This document shows positions 1-9,106 of a stretch of DNA of 64,000 bases, one piece after another. Below the pieces are notes generated by a model that was not told the origin of the DNA, searched no databases, and was given only the letters and a program-made list of their open reading frames with translations. Made by a program: the position numbers and the translations under genes. The stretch is from Chlorogloeopsis sp038404745. Its GTDB lineage: Bacteria > Cyanobacteriota > Cyanobacteriia > Cyanobacteriales > Nostocaceae. The stretch covers positions 248,001 to 312,000 of the forward strand of contig NZ_JAYKTT020000001.1 in the NCBI RefSeq assembly GCF_038404745.2, read 5' to 3'. Each line of letters opens with the position of its first letter. Within the stretch, counting starts at the first letter, position 1.

Positions 1-1
1 T

Positions 2-847
2 CGTACTAAAATACAAAACCTGCTTTCTGAGTGTATTTACAGATTTTCTCTACTTGTACACAGTAGAACATTGCCTCCGGTTTGTTCAAGCGATCGCCTC
101 ATTATCAATGAACTGAAAAAAGAAGGTGCGCACATTACATCATTGCAACAATTGGGTTTGTCCTCCACACCCAGTATGCTAAAAGCTTCCAAGAAGTATC
201 TAGAAATGATGTCAGCGTCCATGAGTGAATCTTCAGAAAAAGCTGAACCACAGATCTGCACAGTCACAAATCTGGTAGAATTCTCTCAATGGGCTGTCGA
301 AAAGAGACTGCTTCAAATTGCAGAAAACTATATCGGGTTGCCGACAAAATTTCAAGGTGTTCATCTGCGTAGGGACTTTCCTAGCATTGAACTGTGTGGC
401 ATCCAAAGATGGCATTGGGATATAGAAGATCGTCGTGTAGTAAAGATTATTGTCTACTTAAATGATGTAGACGAGAAAAAAGGTCCATTTGAGTACATTT
501 CTAAGTCTTTAACTTCTCGTTGGTCTAGGCAGAGATGGAAAATCAACCGTACTGCAAAAAGATCCAGCGTATTTGGAATTGGAGATGAGGAATTGACATC
601 AATAATTCCAAAATCAGCCTGGCGAAAGTGTTTAGGGGCAGCAGGCACAGTCATATTTGTAGATGCAGCCAATGTTCTCCATCACGGCACGCTGCGCTCA
701 GAAGAACGTTCAGCTTTGTTCTTCGTATACACAGCCGCATCCCCCAAGCGACCAGCAGAGTGTACACAATACAGTGACAAGACCTACCCTAGTCCAGAAG
801 AATTGGTTGCTAATTATATACCCAAACCTGTTTACGCAGATTTGTAA
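2..847 (+). CDS. Phytanoyl-CoA dioxygenase-like 2OG-Fe(II) oxygenase, 5'-truncated by the window edge
   Basis: The reading frame is open from base 2 to the stop at 845-847, so the true start probably lies upstream of the window; the first possible start inside it is a TTG at 71 with no ribosome binding site. The C-terminal half carries the signature of the PhyH family of non-haem iron, 2-oxoglutarate-dependent oxygenases. There is a first iron ligand pair in RWHWDIED (H-x-D), a beta-strand run IIVYLNDVDEKKGPF, and a distal His in LHHGTLRSEERSALFF, where the Arg would hold 2-oxoglutarate. A protein with the same pattern is encoded at 21657-22688. The family hydroxylates lipids, sugars or secondary metabolites, and the substrate here cannot be told. 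Proximity to glycosyltransferases suggests a role in surface-glycan or metabolite modification, which is inference. Confidence 0.75.
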   Translation, partial: RTKIQNLLSECIYRFSLLVHSRTLPPVCSSDRLIINELKKEGAHITSLQQLGLSSTPSMLKASKKYLEMMSASMSESSEKAEPQICTVTNLVEFSQWAVEKRLLQIAENYIGLPTKFQGVHLRRDFPSIELCGIQRWHWDIEDRRVVKIIVYLNDVDEKKGPFEYISKSLTSRWSRQRWKINRTAKRSSVFGIGDEELTSIIPKSAWRKCLGAAGTVIFVDAANVLHHGTLRSEERSALFFVYTAASPKRPAECTQYSDKTYPSPEELVANYIPKPVYADL

Positions 848-1030
848 ATGACAAGATTACTGACTTTAGTCTTAGTTTTACTTTAGGTATACAAGTCTAG
901 AAGCCAATTCAGAAGTGCTAGCTGTAGACAAACCACCTGGTAAAAGATGCTTAAGCGCAACTTACTACAGGTGACGACTTTTCATGTTCCCATTCATCTA
1001 GCGCACAAGTAATCAGGAGAAGTGTATCCT

Positions 1031-2068
1031 ATGCCTAAAGTTTCTGTGGTAATGACAGCCTATAATGCAATGGCCTATCTGCCACAAACAATGGAAACTT
1101 TGCTGTGGCAAAGTTTTACGGATTTTGAGTTAGTATTAGTTAACAATGGAAGTACAGATAATATTGTAGAGTGGGTAACCCAATTAAGCGAACCACGAAT
1201 AAAACTGATTTCTCAAGAAAATCGAGGTATTCCTGGAGGGTTGAATAGGGGCATTGCTCATGCACAAGGCGAGTACATCACCTTTCTAGATGCTGATGAT
1301 TTGTGGGATCCTACCAAATTGGAAAAACAAGTAAAAATTTTGGATGAAAATCCAGAGGTAGGTCTGGTTTATAACTGGGTGACTTTGATTGATGAGCACT
1401 CTCAGGATATGGGAGGATTGATCCACAGACACAGTATCGTCAAGTTTAACGTGGAAGGCGATGTGCGTAAAAAACTGCTAGAGCAAGATATTATTGGCTG
1501 CGGTAGTTCGGCAATGGTTCGTCGTGTGTGTTTTGAAGAAGTAGGAGTATTCGATCCAAGTTTCACGATCGCCGCAGACTGGGATATGTGGGTTCGGATT
1601 GGTTTACACTACCCCTTTAAGGTAATTAAAGAACCACTTACCTACTACCGCAAGCATTCTAGAAGTATGACTTCAAACTGGCAGGCTGCAATGCTAGATT
1701 GTGGTGTCGCGATCGAAAAAATTTTTTCCTATGTCTCGCCAGAATTACAATACTTGAAAAATCACAGCTATGGCCGACTCTATTTCTACCATGCTCAACA
1801 GCGAGTCAGAAGTGTACAAAGGGACTATTATGAGGCAAGTCGTTTATATAAGAAGGCAGTTAGTTACTATCCTCGACTAGCTTATTGTTGGTCGTCTGTG
1901 CGGTTAAACCTTACTATCAACTTACTGAAGTTACTTGGCGCACAGCGGTATGACAGATTAATTAAACTATTGCGTTTATTAGTATCCCATACCAAGAAAA
2001 AATTAATGAGAATAACTGTTTCGCTGAATGCGAATGGAGAAGCTTTGACCAATGAAATCGTCAATTAA
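1031..2068 (+). CDS. Family 2 glycosyltransferase
   Basis: This is a GT-A fold, inverting glycosyltransferase of family GT2. The N-terminus VSVVMTAYNAMAYLPQTMET is the nucleotide-sugar binding strand and loop. LVNNGSTDN follows at about residue 40, and the metal-binding DxD element appears as FLDADDLWDP near residue 90. The C-terminal third is basic, with no obvious membrane span. Length (345 residues) is normal. A GTG nine bases upstream (1022) is in frame, but AGGAGA at 1015-1020 lies one base from it and 10 bases from the ATG at 1031, so the ATG is preferred. The gene stands alone on the plus strand. It probably adds a sugar to a lipid-linked glycan or surface polysaccharide; donor and acceptor are unknown. 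Confidence 0.85.
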   Translation: MPKVSVVMTAYNAMAYLPQTMETLLWQSFTDFELVLVNNGSTDNIVEWVTQLSEPRIKLISQENRGIPGGLNRGIAHAQGEYITFLDADDLWDPTKLEKQVKILDENPEVGLVYNWVTLIDEHSQDMGGLIHRHSIVKFNVEGDVRKKLLEQDIIGCGSSAMVRRVCFEEVGVFDPSFTIAADWDMWVRIGLHYPFKVIKEPLTYYRKHSRSMTSNWQAAMLDCGVAIEKIFSYVSPELQYLKNHSYGRLYFYHAQQRVRSVQRDYYEASRLYKKAVSYYPRLAYCWSSVRLNLTINLLKLLGAQRYDRLIKLLRLLVSHTKKKLMRITVSLNANGEALTNEIVN

Positions 2069-2435
2069 TTTCTCTGAGCGATCGCTGTTCTAAATTTCAG
2101 TGAGGTAAAATCAGTCCAATCAGTTCGCTGTTTGAACAGGTATTAGGTATAAATTTGTGTGCGCTCCATTCATCACTAGAAAGGCACCAGGACACTCTAA
2201 GCACGATTTATTACATTTGACAGGGTGTGATTCAAAATTCTCAATATTGATCGGGATCAATAAGGGTTGTTTGATCAGACCAAGCAATTATAAATACAAA
2301 TATCAGACAATTTGTGATTTCAACCGTCTTATTCTCCTAAATTGAAGGAGAATGTAGTAGTAATAAAATTTTTCAACCTGGTCAAAAAACTGTAGAGATA
2401 AGTTCGCCCCTCTACACAAAGATGAATAGCTATTT
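2069..2435. other. Intergenic region upstream of pyrB
   Basis: A 367-base AT-rich gap holding one HIP1 site near 2080. A 62-codon open frame at 2157-2345 has no ribosome binding site and no recognisable family and is not called. The pyrB promoter should lie here, but no convincing -10/-35 pair or attenuator-type hairpin was seen. Confidence 0.5.
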
Positions 2436-3428
2436 ATGCCTAGTACTAATTGGACTCGTCACCATATTCTTTCTTTAGCTGATTTCACCCCAGCGGAATA
2501 TGATACTGTGTTGCAAACTGCCGGTAGTTTTCAGGAGGTACTATCACGGCGGACTAAAAAGGTGCCAACTTTACAGGGACAGGTAGTGGCGAACTTATTT
2601 TTTGAGCCATCAACTCGTACTCGCAGCAGCTTTGAACTTGCTGCCAAACGCCTGTCAGCAGATACGCTCAACTTTGCCAGCGCCACTTCTTCAATGACTA
2701 AAGGAGAAACGATCCTCGATACAGCCAAGACCTATTTAGCTATGGGAACTGATATCATGGTGGTTCGCCATAAGGAGGCAGGAGTACCTCATGTGATCGC
2801 TCAAGAAATGGATCGTCTTGGTGTAAAAGTCAGCGTCCTCAATGCTGGCGATGGTCAACACGAGCATCCTTCCCAAGCGCTGTTAGACTTATTTACTATT
2901 TGTACTCTTCTCGATCCAGATCATCCTCACCTTGAGCTTCTCAAAGATAAAAAAATTGCTATTGTCGGTGATATTCTACATTCGCGAGTAGCCAGGTCAA
3001 ATATTTGGAGTTTCACTGCAACTGGTGCCGAATTACATTTAGCAGCACCACCTACATTACTACCCAAATTATTTGCAGATTACGGCAAAGATAGACCGGG
3101 TAAGCTATTTCTCCATTGGCAATTGGAGCCTGCTTTACAAGATGCTGACTTTGTTATGACTCTGCGTCTACAAAAAGAACGCATGAGCGCAAATTTACTG
3201 CCTTCTTTGCGAGAATACCATCAAATATTTGGAATTACACGTTCAAAACTACAACTTTGTAAGCCTAACGTTAAAGTTTTGCATCCAGGCCCTGTCAACC
3301 GTGGTGTCGAAATTAGCTCAGATTTAATGGATGATCCCGAATTTAGTCTCATTCAAACACAAGTTACTAGCGGTGTTGCAGTACGTATGGCACTGCTGTA
3401 TTTAATTGGTAGCGGCAAGGTAACTTGA
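2436..3428 (+). CDS. pyrB: Aspartate carbamoyltransferase catalytic chain
   Basis: It catalyses carbamoyl phosphate plus L-aspartate to N-carbamoyl-L-aspartate, the first committed step of pyrimidine synthesis. The carbamoyl-phosphate loop FFEPSTRTRSSFE lies near residues 54-66. The mobile loop with catalytic Lys is SSMTKGET, the carbamoyl-phosphate His motif is HEHPSQALLD near 143-152, and the C-terminal HPGPVNRGVE loop is at about residue 286. The length of 330 residues is normal for a bacterial catalytic chain. No regulatory chain (pyrI) is adjacent, as is usual in cyanobacteria. The ATG lacks a clear Shine-Dalgarno sequence, which is common in this group. The gene appears monocistronic. 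Confidence 0.97.
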   Translation: MPSTNWTRHHILSLADFTPAEYDTVLQTAGSFQEVLSRRTKKVPTLQGQVVANLFFEPSTRTRSSFELAAKRLSADTLNFASATSSMTKGETILDTAKTYLAMGTDIMVVRHKEAGVPHVIAQEMDRLGVKVSVLNAGDGQHEHPSQALLDLFTICTLLDPDHPHLELLKDKKIAIVGDILHSRVARSNIWSFTATGAELHLAAPPTLLPKLFADYGKDRPGKLFLHWQLEPALQDADFVMTLRLQKERMSANLLPSLREYHQIFGITRSKLQLCKPNVKVLHPGPVNRGVEISSDLMDDPEFSLIQTQVTSGVAVRMALLYLIGSGKVT

Positions 3429-3501
3429 AACAAATAAAGACAACAGGGAATCTTCTCCCTTTCCTCTCCTAAGTTGGACACCCAGAAATGTGAGTGTTGA
3501 C

Positions 3502-3530
3502 ATTTCTATTATTTCTATTATTCTAGAAAT
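3502..3530. promoter_or_regulatory. Candidate operator: inverted repeat directly before the ArsR-Clp start codon
   Basis: ATTTCTA at 3502-3508 is the reverse complement of TAGAAAT at 3524-3530, which abuts the ATG at 3531. ATTTCTATT is also repeated directly at 3502-3510 and 3511-3519, and TTCTAGAA (3521-3528) is itself a palindrome. ArsR-family repressors bind imperfect AT-rich dyads overlapping their own promoters, so autoregulation is plausible. No protein-binding evidence exists in the sequence itself. Confidence 0.45.
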
Positions 3531-4388
3531 ATGGAAAATACAGAGACAGCTCGTTATGCAGACATTTTTGCTGCATTAGGATCGGAGCCAAGACTAGAAA
3601 TTATGCGGTTGCTGTTTGCAGCTTATCCAGATGGGATGACTGTAGGCGAGATTCAGGAAAAGCTAAAAATTCCGAATTCAACTTTATCGCATCATTTGGA
3701 GAAGTTGCGAATTGAGAGGTTAGTTAATAGTCGAAAAGATAAGCAATTTCTGTGGTATTCAGCCAATACTAAGACGATGGAGGACTTGCTGTCCTTTCTT
3801 TACACTGGGAAATCTCGAAGCGATCGCGCCCCCACAGCAGTCAACAATATATCGACGCAGGAAGGGTTTATGTTTGAAAGATTTTTTGAGTCTATTTTTG
3901 AAAGAATATTTGGATTTGTCTCAGACAGGTTCCACCTGAAGGGATTTGAAAGATTTACCCAAAAAGCTGTTACTGTCATCGATATTGCCCAAGACGAATC
4001 CCGGCGCTTGGGACATGGGTATGTTGGCACTGAACAACTTTTGGTAGGACTACTTGGTGAAGGGAGTGGATTTGCATCACAGTTTCTCTCTTCTACAGGG
4101 TTGAACTTGGAAACAGTCAAGATAGAGGAAGAAAAAATTGTTGGCAGAGGAAGAGGATTAACGCCTGTGGATATGCCCTTCACACCCAGAGCCAAACGGG
4201 TGTTAGAGCTAGCAGTAGAAGAGTCACAACAACTAGGCGTCAATTATGTTGCCACAGAACATCTGCTGTTGGGAATTCTTAAAGAAGGAGCTAAAGGTAC
4301 AGCAGGGGGAGCAGCAATTAAGATTTTGCAAAATTTAGGCGTAGATTTGGTTGCATTTGAACAACGTCTGCGAAGAGCATTAACTTGA
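3531..4388 (+). CDS. ArsR-type winged-helix domain fused to two Clp N-terminal repeats
   Basis: Residues 1-95 form an ArsR/SmtB-like winged helix-turn-helix. FAALGSEPRLEIMRLL is the alpha-1/2 region, and the recognition helix lies in IPNSTLSHHLEKLRIERLV, followed by the wing SRKDKQFLWYSA. A linker (about 96-130) leads to two Clp_N (ClpA/B/C N-terminal) repeats, with paired motifs GHGYVGTEQLLVGLL and GVNYVATEHLLLGIL. No AAA+ ATPase domain follows. The HTH part contains no cysteine, so the classic thiol metal site of SmtB/ArsR is absent. A second in-frame ATG at 3870, preceded by AGGAAGGG, could produce the Clp_N half alone. Clp_N repeats bind substrates or adaptors of the Clp protease, so this may be a repressor tied to Clp-dependent proteolysis or stress sensing. 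That function is inference; the domain calls are firm. Confidence 0.85.
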   Translation: MENTETARYADIFAALGSEPRLEIMRLLFAAYPDGMTVGEIQEKLKIPNSTLSHHLEKLRIERLVNSRKDKQFLWYSANTKTMEDLLSFLYTGKSRSDRAPTAVNNISTQEGFMFERFFESIFERIFGFVSDRFHLKGFERFTQKAVTVIDIAQDESRRLGHGYVGTEQLLVGLLGEGSGFASQFLSSTGLNLETVKIEEEKIVGRGRGLTPVDMPFTPRAKRVLELAVEESQQLGVNYVATEHLLLGILKEGAKGTAGGAAIKILQNLGVDLVAFEQRLRRALT

Positions 4389-4898
4389 CTAAAAAAAAGT
4401 AGCAGTCTTAACCCACCGTTATTTTCACATATAGCAATCCTGTTTGAGTCGTGAAAATGAAGAAGCTCAGATCCCTAACTTCTCAATAAAGTCAGGGATC
4501 TCGTTGTTCGCGTGCTCTGATTATTTATCAAAAACGACTCTAAAGAAAGATTTTTAATAATTACTTCAGACAGATATTAATTTTAACGTTTTAATCTAAA
4601 TATTATCTTTGAGCTAAGAGTTTTATTGAGGAACTGATAAATATTATTTACATCATCTAACTAAAGTAAGAATCAATAACTTAATCTCAGCTTCTAATTC
4701 TTACTATTTAATTCCTTCAATTGTTAGATGTCTGTTTTCTAAAAGTTGGACAATAATATTAAAGAATTTAAATCACAAAACTTACGTTTAGCTGATTGGG
4801 TTTAATTACAAACTTTAAAATCCATAAGTTAATGAGTAAAAGCTAAATCTAATTATAATCGCTTGATTCAAGAGCTTATAGATATGAGAGGAAAAACT
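4389..4898. other. AT-rich intergenic region
   Basis: A 510-base gap between the ArsR-Clp gene and the pentapeptide gene. It contains a strong hairpin (4469-4502, listed separately) and otherwise AT-rich DNA with no supportable gene. The promoter of the downstream gene is expected in the last 150 bases, but no clear elements were identified. Confidence 0.5.
4469..4502. repeat. Palindromic dispersed repeat / hairpin
   Basis: AGATCCCT (4469-4476) plus ACTT pairs with AAGT plus AGGGATCT (ending 4502), giving a stem of about 12 pairs with one mismatch and a short AT loop. It resembles the GATCCCC...GGGGATC type of palindrome I associate with Nostoc-like intergenic DNA. It lies about 80 bases after the ArsR-Clp stop and could also act as a terminator, although no T-run follows. 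Confidence 0.6.
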
Positions 4899-5342
4899 AT
4901 GAAAATTAGAATTTTGATTACAACGGCTTTATTAAGTACAATATCTCTCTTTGCCTCTACTCCTGTAAAAGCAGAAAATTCCGTTAATAATGTTCGGCGC
5001 TTGCTAGAAACTAGAGCATGTTACGGATGTAATTTAAAAGGTGCGAATCTCAGGGGTGCTCACTTAATTGGTGCAGACTTGCGAAATGCTAATTTAAAGG
5101 GTGCAAATTTGGAAGGTGCAAACCTAGAAGGTGCGGATTTAACTGGTGCCAATCTGGAATCTGCTAATTTATCACAAACTTTTGCCAGCGATACTACATT
5201 TGATAACGCTAATCTCAGTCATGCTGATTTAAGTAATGCTCACTTATATAATGCTCAAGTAGATGGAGCTGTTATGATTGACACAAATATCAGTGGTGCG
5301 AATGGTTTTAACATTATTCTTGGTGTGGGGGGTGAAGAATAA
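4899..5342 (+). CDS. Secreted pentapeptide-repeat protein
   Basis: The first about 26 residues form a Sec signal peptide: basic MKIRI, a hydrophobic core ILITTALLSTISLFAS, and a cleavage site after PVKA. The mature part starts with ETRACYGCNLKGANL, a Cys-x-x-Cys at the entrance of a run of A(N/D)Lxx pentapeptides covering about 70 residues. Such repeats fold as a right-handed quadrilateral beta-helix. A gap (QTFASDTTF) separates the main block from a second short block of N/D-L-containing repeats. The start at 4899 is chosen because GAGAGGA (4886-4892) sits six bases upstream and the signal peptide then begins properly; in-frame TTG (4863) and ATG (4884) would add unlikely residues. Cyanobacteria encode many such small periplasmic proteins, and their function is unknown. 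Confidence 0.85.
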   Translation: MKIRILITTALLSTISLFASTPVKAENSVNNVRRLLETRACYGCNLKGANLRGAHLIGADLRNANLKGANLEGANLEGADLTGANLESANLSQTFASDTTFDNANLSHADLSNAHLYNAQVDGAVMIDTNISGANGFNIILGVGGEE

Positions 5343-6527
5343 ATTTTACAGGAGAATAGTTAGAAGTTATAAGATAAAATTTTAAATATTCTAATTTCTA
5401 ACTTTTAATTTTCCTTTATTTATTAAACTAGATATTTAGACAGACTATTGCAGACATTTACTCAATCTCTTTTTTATGATTATAAAGGGTTTGAGTACTT
5501 TGAAGAGAATGGCAAGCAGATTTTGTTATTTATAAGATTAGATGTAATACTTTTGTGATTATACTACTAATATTTTTGGGTATTCTCATTGAAAAATCTT
5601 AGATTAAAATTAATGTGATTAGTATATTACGTAAGTAATAATACAGGAAGCATGAAATATTGAAGAGAGGAAAAATCAAAAGTACGCCTCAATTAAATGT
5701 GCTTAATGAAATTTAATATTTTTCAAAGGATGAAGGGACTTATCGGTTATCTGTTAATAAATAACCTTTAATAGCAGTGCGATCGCATAGATGTTTATAT
5801 CTCTACAGAACTTATCATAAGTACTTTTTAGCGATCATCTGAGATAATTTAATTTGTATAATTGCCCATTCCCATCAGTCACTAGACTTTGTTGATGCGA
5901 TCGCAATATCTCTTTGTTGCATTTAAGCTAATTAAAAAATACAGTGTGATTTACTGTTGACATCACTATCAGCCTGACTTAACTTGTAGTGGCATATGTA
6001 TGTCCAGTTCATGAATCAAAAGTGTTATTTTCTAGTCATATTCTGTTGGCAATACTGTCAGCATTGGCTTAACTTATAGTTGACATATGTATGCTCATTT
6101 AGTGCATTAAAAAATTTATTTGTCGGTTAACTAATTTTTTGTACATTATTTTATGCACGTTATAAAATAGGTTTTTAGAGATAGGCGTAACTAATCAAAA
6201 CTGCATTACGCTTGCAAGTGAGCTTAAATTCTATTATCAAAACTTCAATTAAGTGTGCAAAAAATAAAAATCTTCAGAAATCATTGTTTGATAACTGAAG
6301 TCACAATAAAGGATAACAAAAAATTAGGTTAATGATTTGATGAGTGCAAACACTACAAATAAGCAACCTATTAACTTTTGGCTCTATAGCTCATTCAATA
6401 AAAATTTCAGTGCTTTGATTTCTGTGATTACAATCTTAAGCACGAAAAATAGGTGCGATTAAGTTTTGAACGAGAACGTAAAAAATACCGTGAACATGAA
6501 TTATTAGGTATCTAGAGGACAAACGTT
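5343..6527. other. 1.2-kb AT-rich intergenic region with direct repeats
   Basis: No open frame longer than 60 codons and no RNA gene was recognised. AGTTAGAA (5358-5365) can pair with TTCTAACT (5396-5403), followed by T-rich DNA, and may terminate the pentapeptide gene. HIP1 sites occur near 5780 and 5900. A pair of about 50-base imperfect direct repeats lies at 5970-6021 and 6059-6112 (listed separately). The rest is presumably the long leader and promoter of the beta-helix gene. Confidence 0.5.
5970..6112. repeat. Two imperfect direct repeats of about 50 bp
   Basis: The units at 5970-6021 and 6059-6112 share the framework CAGC..., CTTAACTT, TAGT and CATATGTATG, then a diverged tail rich in A. 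The start-to-start distance is 89 bases. The shared inner word CATATGTATG contains the palindrome CATATG. They lie 420-560 bases before the start of the beta-helix gene and could be binding sites of a regulator or the remains of a duplication. Confidence 0.5.
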
Positions 6528-8906
6528 GTGAGTCATTTTCAACAAAATAGATCAAAATTTATTACTACCAACCGCTATTGTCTCTTAAGCTTGTGCTTAT
6601 TCATAGCGACTATATGCACTCCAATAATTGTCCCACATCTGTTTCCACCAAGTGCTACCGCGTCTGAAGCCACTTACTCTACGCCTTTGTTTTATGGCCC
6701 GTTTTCAAGTTGGACTAATGTGAAGACTGCATATGGAGCCAAAGGTGATGGCACTACCGATGACACTGCCGCATTACAGCAAGCACTTGACGATTTAGGG
6801 CAGACAGATAAAGGAAAGGGAAGTGTATTGTATCTTCCGGCAGGTACTTATCGTATTACTAAACAACTGAGACTCTACAAGGTACGCAATGTTGCAATTA
6901 TCGGAGAATCTCCAGAAAGTGTGACGCTGCGTTGGGGTGGAACAAATCAAGGAGTAATGCTCCTATTTGAGAATGTTGCCTACAGTCGGCTTAGTCGCCT
7001 TACTTTTGATGGAGCAGGTAAAGCGGGTAAAGGACTTTGGATTCGTTGGGGTGGCTATGCTACAGGCGAGCATTTCCCGACAACTTTTGATATCTCTGAT
7101 AATGTCTTTAAAGATTTAGAGGTAGGTATCCAAGGTGGTGAAGACCCCAATGTAGCAGGACACCAAGACACGGCAGCAGAAGTGGCAATTATGCGATGCA
7201 AATTCTTACGTCACTCCTATGCAGGCATAGTATTGCAAGATTGGAACACGGTTGACTGGTGGATTCGCAGTTCTCTGTTTGAAGATAATAATTACGGTGT
7301 TGCCGGTTTAATTGGAGTTTTTCACGTCACAAATTCGGTTTTTCGTCGCTCCACCGAGGCTGATGTGTACGCGCAAAATAATTCTTTTATCGGACTTCGG
7401 AATAATTATTCAACAGCATCTAAACGTTTTTATTCAACTCATGGTCCGACAGGAGACGGACTAAACGCCATACTACAAGGCAATACTATTTTGGATACCA
7501 CTGACGTTCCAGTAAGCCTTAAAAATGCTGGTCCAGTTACTCTGTTGGACAATATTATTCGTAGTTCTGCGGGTGTGACGACTCCAGCAGTAGTTATGGG
7601 AGCAGGATCGCCAGGAAACCTAATCGCTATAGGCAATAATTTTACAGTTTCTAATCCGATTGATATTGACCGAGACTATAATCGTTTTTACTCGCAAGAT
7701 AACAAAGTAGTAAATCGAAACACGATTAATGTTGAGGTACCAAAATTACCAGACACTCCAGAGCGATCAACAGCTCCAGTAATTGAAGTTACTCAAAAGA
7801 CTGGAGCAGCAATTCAGACCGCAGTCAAAAAAGCCTCCTCTATCTATGCTGGTCAACGTTCTGTGGTACATCTACCCGCTGGTGACTACTCTACCAATAC
7901 CACTATTACAATTCCAGCAGAAAGCGATGTGCGAATCGTAGGAGATATGGGATATTTATGCTTTAAGGGCTGCTCCCGTATAGTTTGGAATTCATCTGGT
8001 TCTGGTCCGGTGTTGCGTGTAAAAGGGCCAAGCAAAGCACTTATCCAAGATATTGACATTCTTGGTAACCGTAGTGCCGATGGGATTGTAGTTGAAGGAG
8101 TTGATCAACAACAGGGACATATCCTTCTTGACCAGACCATAACGAATATGCTTACCACTACTGGTACAGCCATGACAGTTGATGGGCTTGATTATACGGT
8201 AATTAACGGTATCAATCACCGTTTCTTTGGTATTTTAAAAGGAGTAACAGTGATTGGTGGTGCTCTAACTGCAGACGGTGAATCGACTACTGCACGAGTA
8301 AATTTGTTTGGGGGTTCTAGTGGTGCATTTAAAGAAGGACCAAGTTTTCATGTAGACAATGGTGGGCGTCTGATGATTCAGGACTCTTGGTACGAGAACG
8401 GTTCCAATAGATCTCCTATGCTACACCTCACTGGGTCAGGAACAATAACTTTAGATAATATGAAGCAACAGTTTTACGGGAGTGCTGCTGGAAGCTCCCC
8501 AACCATCATAGTAGATGAATTTTCAGGGAAAGTAACGCTAGGAAACATTCACTTTATGGGTGGTACCGTATCTATACAAGGCAATAATACCAACACTAAC
8601 TTTCTACTATTTGGATCTGCATTGCGCGCACAAGACAATATTGTTGCTAGTTTCTCGAATAGCTCAACCGCTGGTCGGATAGTAACGTTGAATAATAATG
8701 TTGGTCCAAACTCTGGTACTGGAAGCGTTCGACATATGTCAAATACAGGTACTATTAATGCCGAATGGATGCGGTCTATGCTTTCCCAATTGCGTCAAGA
8801 CAAACTTGCTGACCCTAAAGAATCCATACCCTCAGACGTCACTGATTTGATATTGCTACGGGTTGGAGTTGAAAATGTTACTAACGGAATTACAGTGAAG
8901 CGGTAA
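6528..8906 (+). CDS. Secreted right-handed beta-helix protein (pectate-lyase_3-like)
   Basis: A 792-residue protein. Its N-terminus has a positive region followed by a hydrophobic stretch, CLLSLCLFIATICTPIIV, and ends around SATASE, consistent with a signal peptide. The mature chain opens with NVKTAYGAKGDGTTDDTAAL followed by VLYLPAGTYRI. This is the hallmark of the pectate lyase superfamily 3 / GH55-type beta-helix found in polysaccharide lyases and phage tailspikes. A second copy of this entry motif (AIQTAVKKA, then VVHLPAGDYST) appears near residue 430, so there are two beta-helix lobes. The start is GTG at 6528 with AGAGGA (6514-6519) eight bases upstream. It may cut or modify exopolysaccharide at the cell surface, but catalytic residues cannot be assigned with confidence. 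Confidence 0.8.
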   Translation: MSHFQQNRSKFITTNRYCLLSLCLFIATICTPIIVPHLFPPSATASEATYSTPLFYGPFSSWTNVKTAYGAKGDGTTDDTAALQQALDDLGQTDKGKGSVLYLPAGTYRITKQLRLYKVRNVAIIGESPESVTLRWGGTNQGVMLLFENVAYSRLSRLTFDGAGKAGKGLWIRWGGYATGEHFPTTFDISDNVFKDLEVGIQGGEDPNVAGHQDTAAEVAIMRCKFLRHSYAGIVLQDWNTVDWWIRSSLFEDNNYGVAGLIGVFHVTNSVFRRSTEADVYAQNNSFIGLRNNYSTASKRFYSTHGPTGDGLNAILQGNTILDTTDVPVSLKNAGPVTLLDNIIRSSAGVTTPAVVMGAGSPGNLIAIGNNFTVSNPIDIDRDYNRFYSQDNKVVNRNTINVEVPKLPDTPERSTAPVIEVTQKTGAAIQTAVKKASSIYAGQRSVVHLPAGDYSTNTTITIPAESDVRIVGDMGYLCFKGCSRIVWNSSGSGPVLRVKGPSKALIQDIDILGNRSADGIVVEGVDQQQGHILLDQTITNMLTTTGTAMTVDGLDYTVINGINHRFFGILKGVTVIGGALTADGESTTARVNLFGGSSGAFKEGPSFHVDNGGRLMIQDSWYENGSNRSPMLHLTGSGTITLDNMKQQFYGSAAGSSPTIIVDEFSGKVTLGNIHFMGGTVSIQGNNTNTNFLLFGSALRAQDNIVASFSNSSTAGRIVTLNNNVGPNSGTGSVRHMSNTGTINAEWMRSMLSQLRQDKLADPKESIPSDVTDLILLRVGVENVTNGITVKR

Positions 8907-9045
8907 CTTATTACACAGATAGTTGAATAAAAAGTTCAATTAGAGACAGTAAATTATACTGTATAGTTGGTACTAATTTAAATTATGGCAATAGTTTTAA
9001 TATTTACTCTTGATGTTAAGGAGGAGAATTAAATTAACAGACTAA

Positions 9046-9085
9046 GAGTTAGGAATTACAAACTAAATGTGACATTTCCTAACTC
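9046..9085. terminator. Inverted repeat between convergent genes
   Basis: GAGTTAGGAA (9046-9055) is the exact reverse complement of TTCCTAACTC (9076-9085), with a 20-base loop. It lies between the converging beta-helix and tldE-type genes and could stop transcription from both sides. No strong U-run follows, so the terminator role is tentative. Confidence 0.4.
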
Positions 9086-9106
9086 CTAGCTCCCAATTAT
9101 TAAATT

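Noticed and set aside
2157..2345. 62-codon open frame upstream of pyrB
   Set aside because: No ribosome binding site, no recognisable domain, and composition unlike neighbouring genes; treated as chance.
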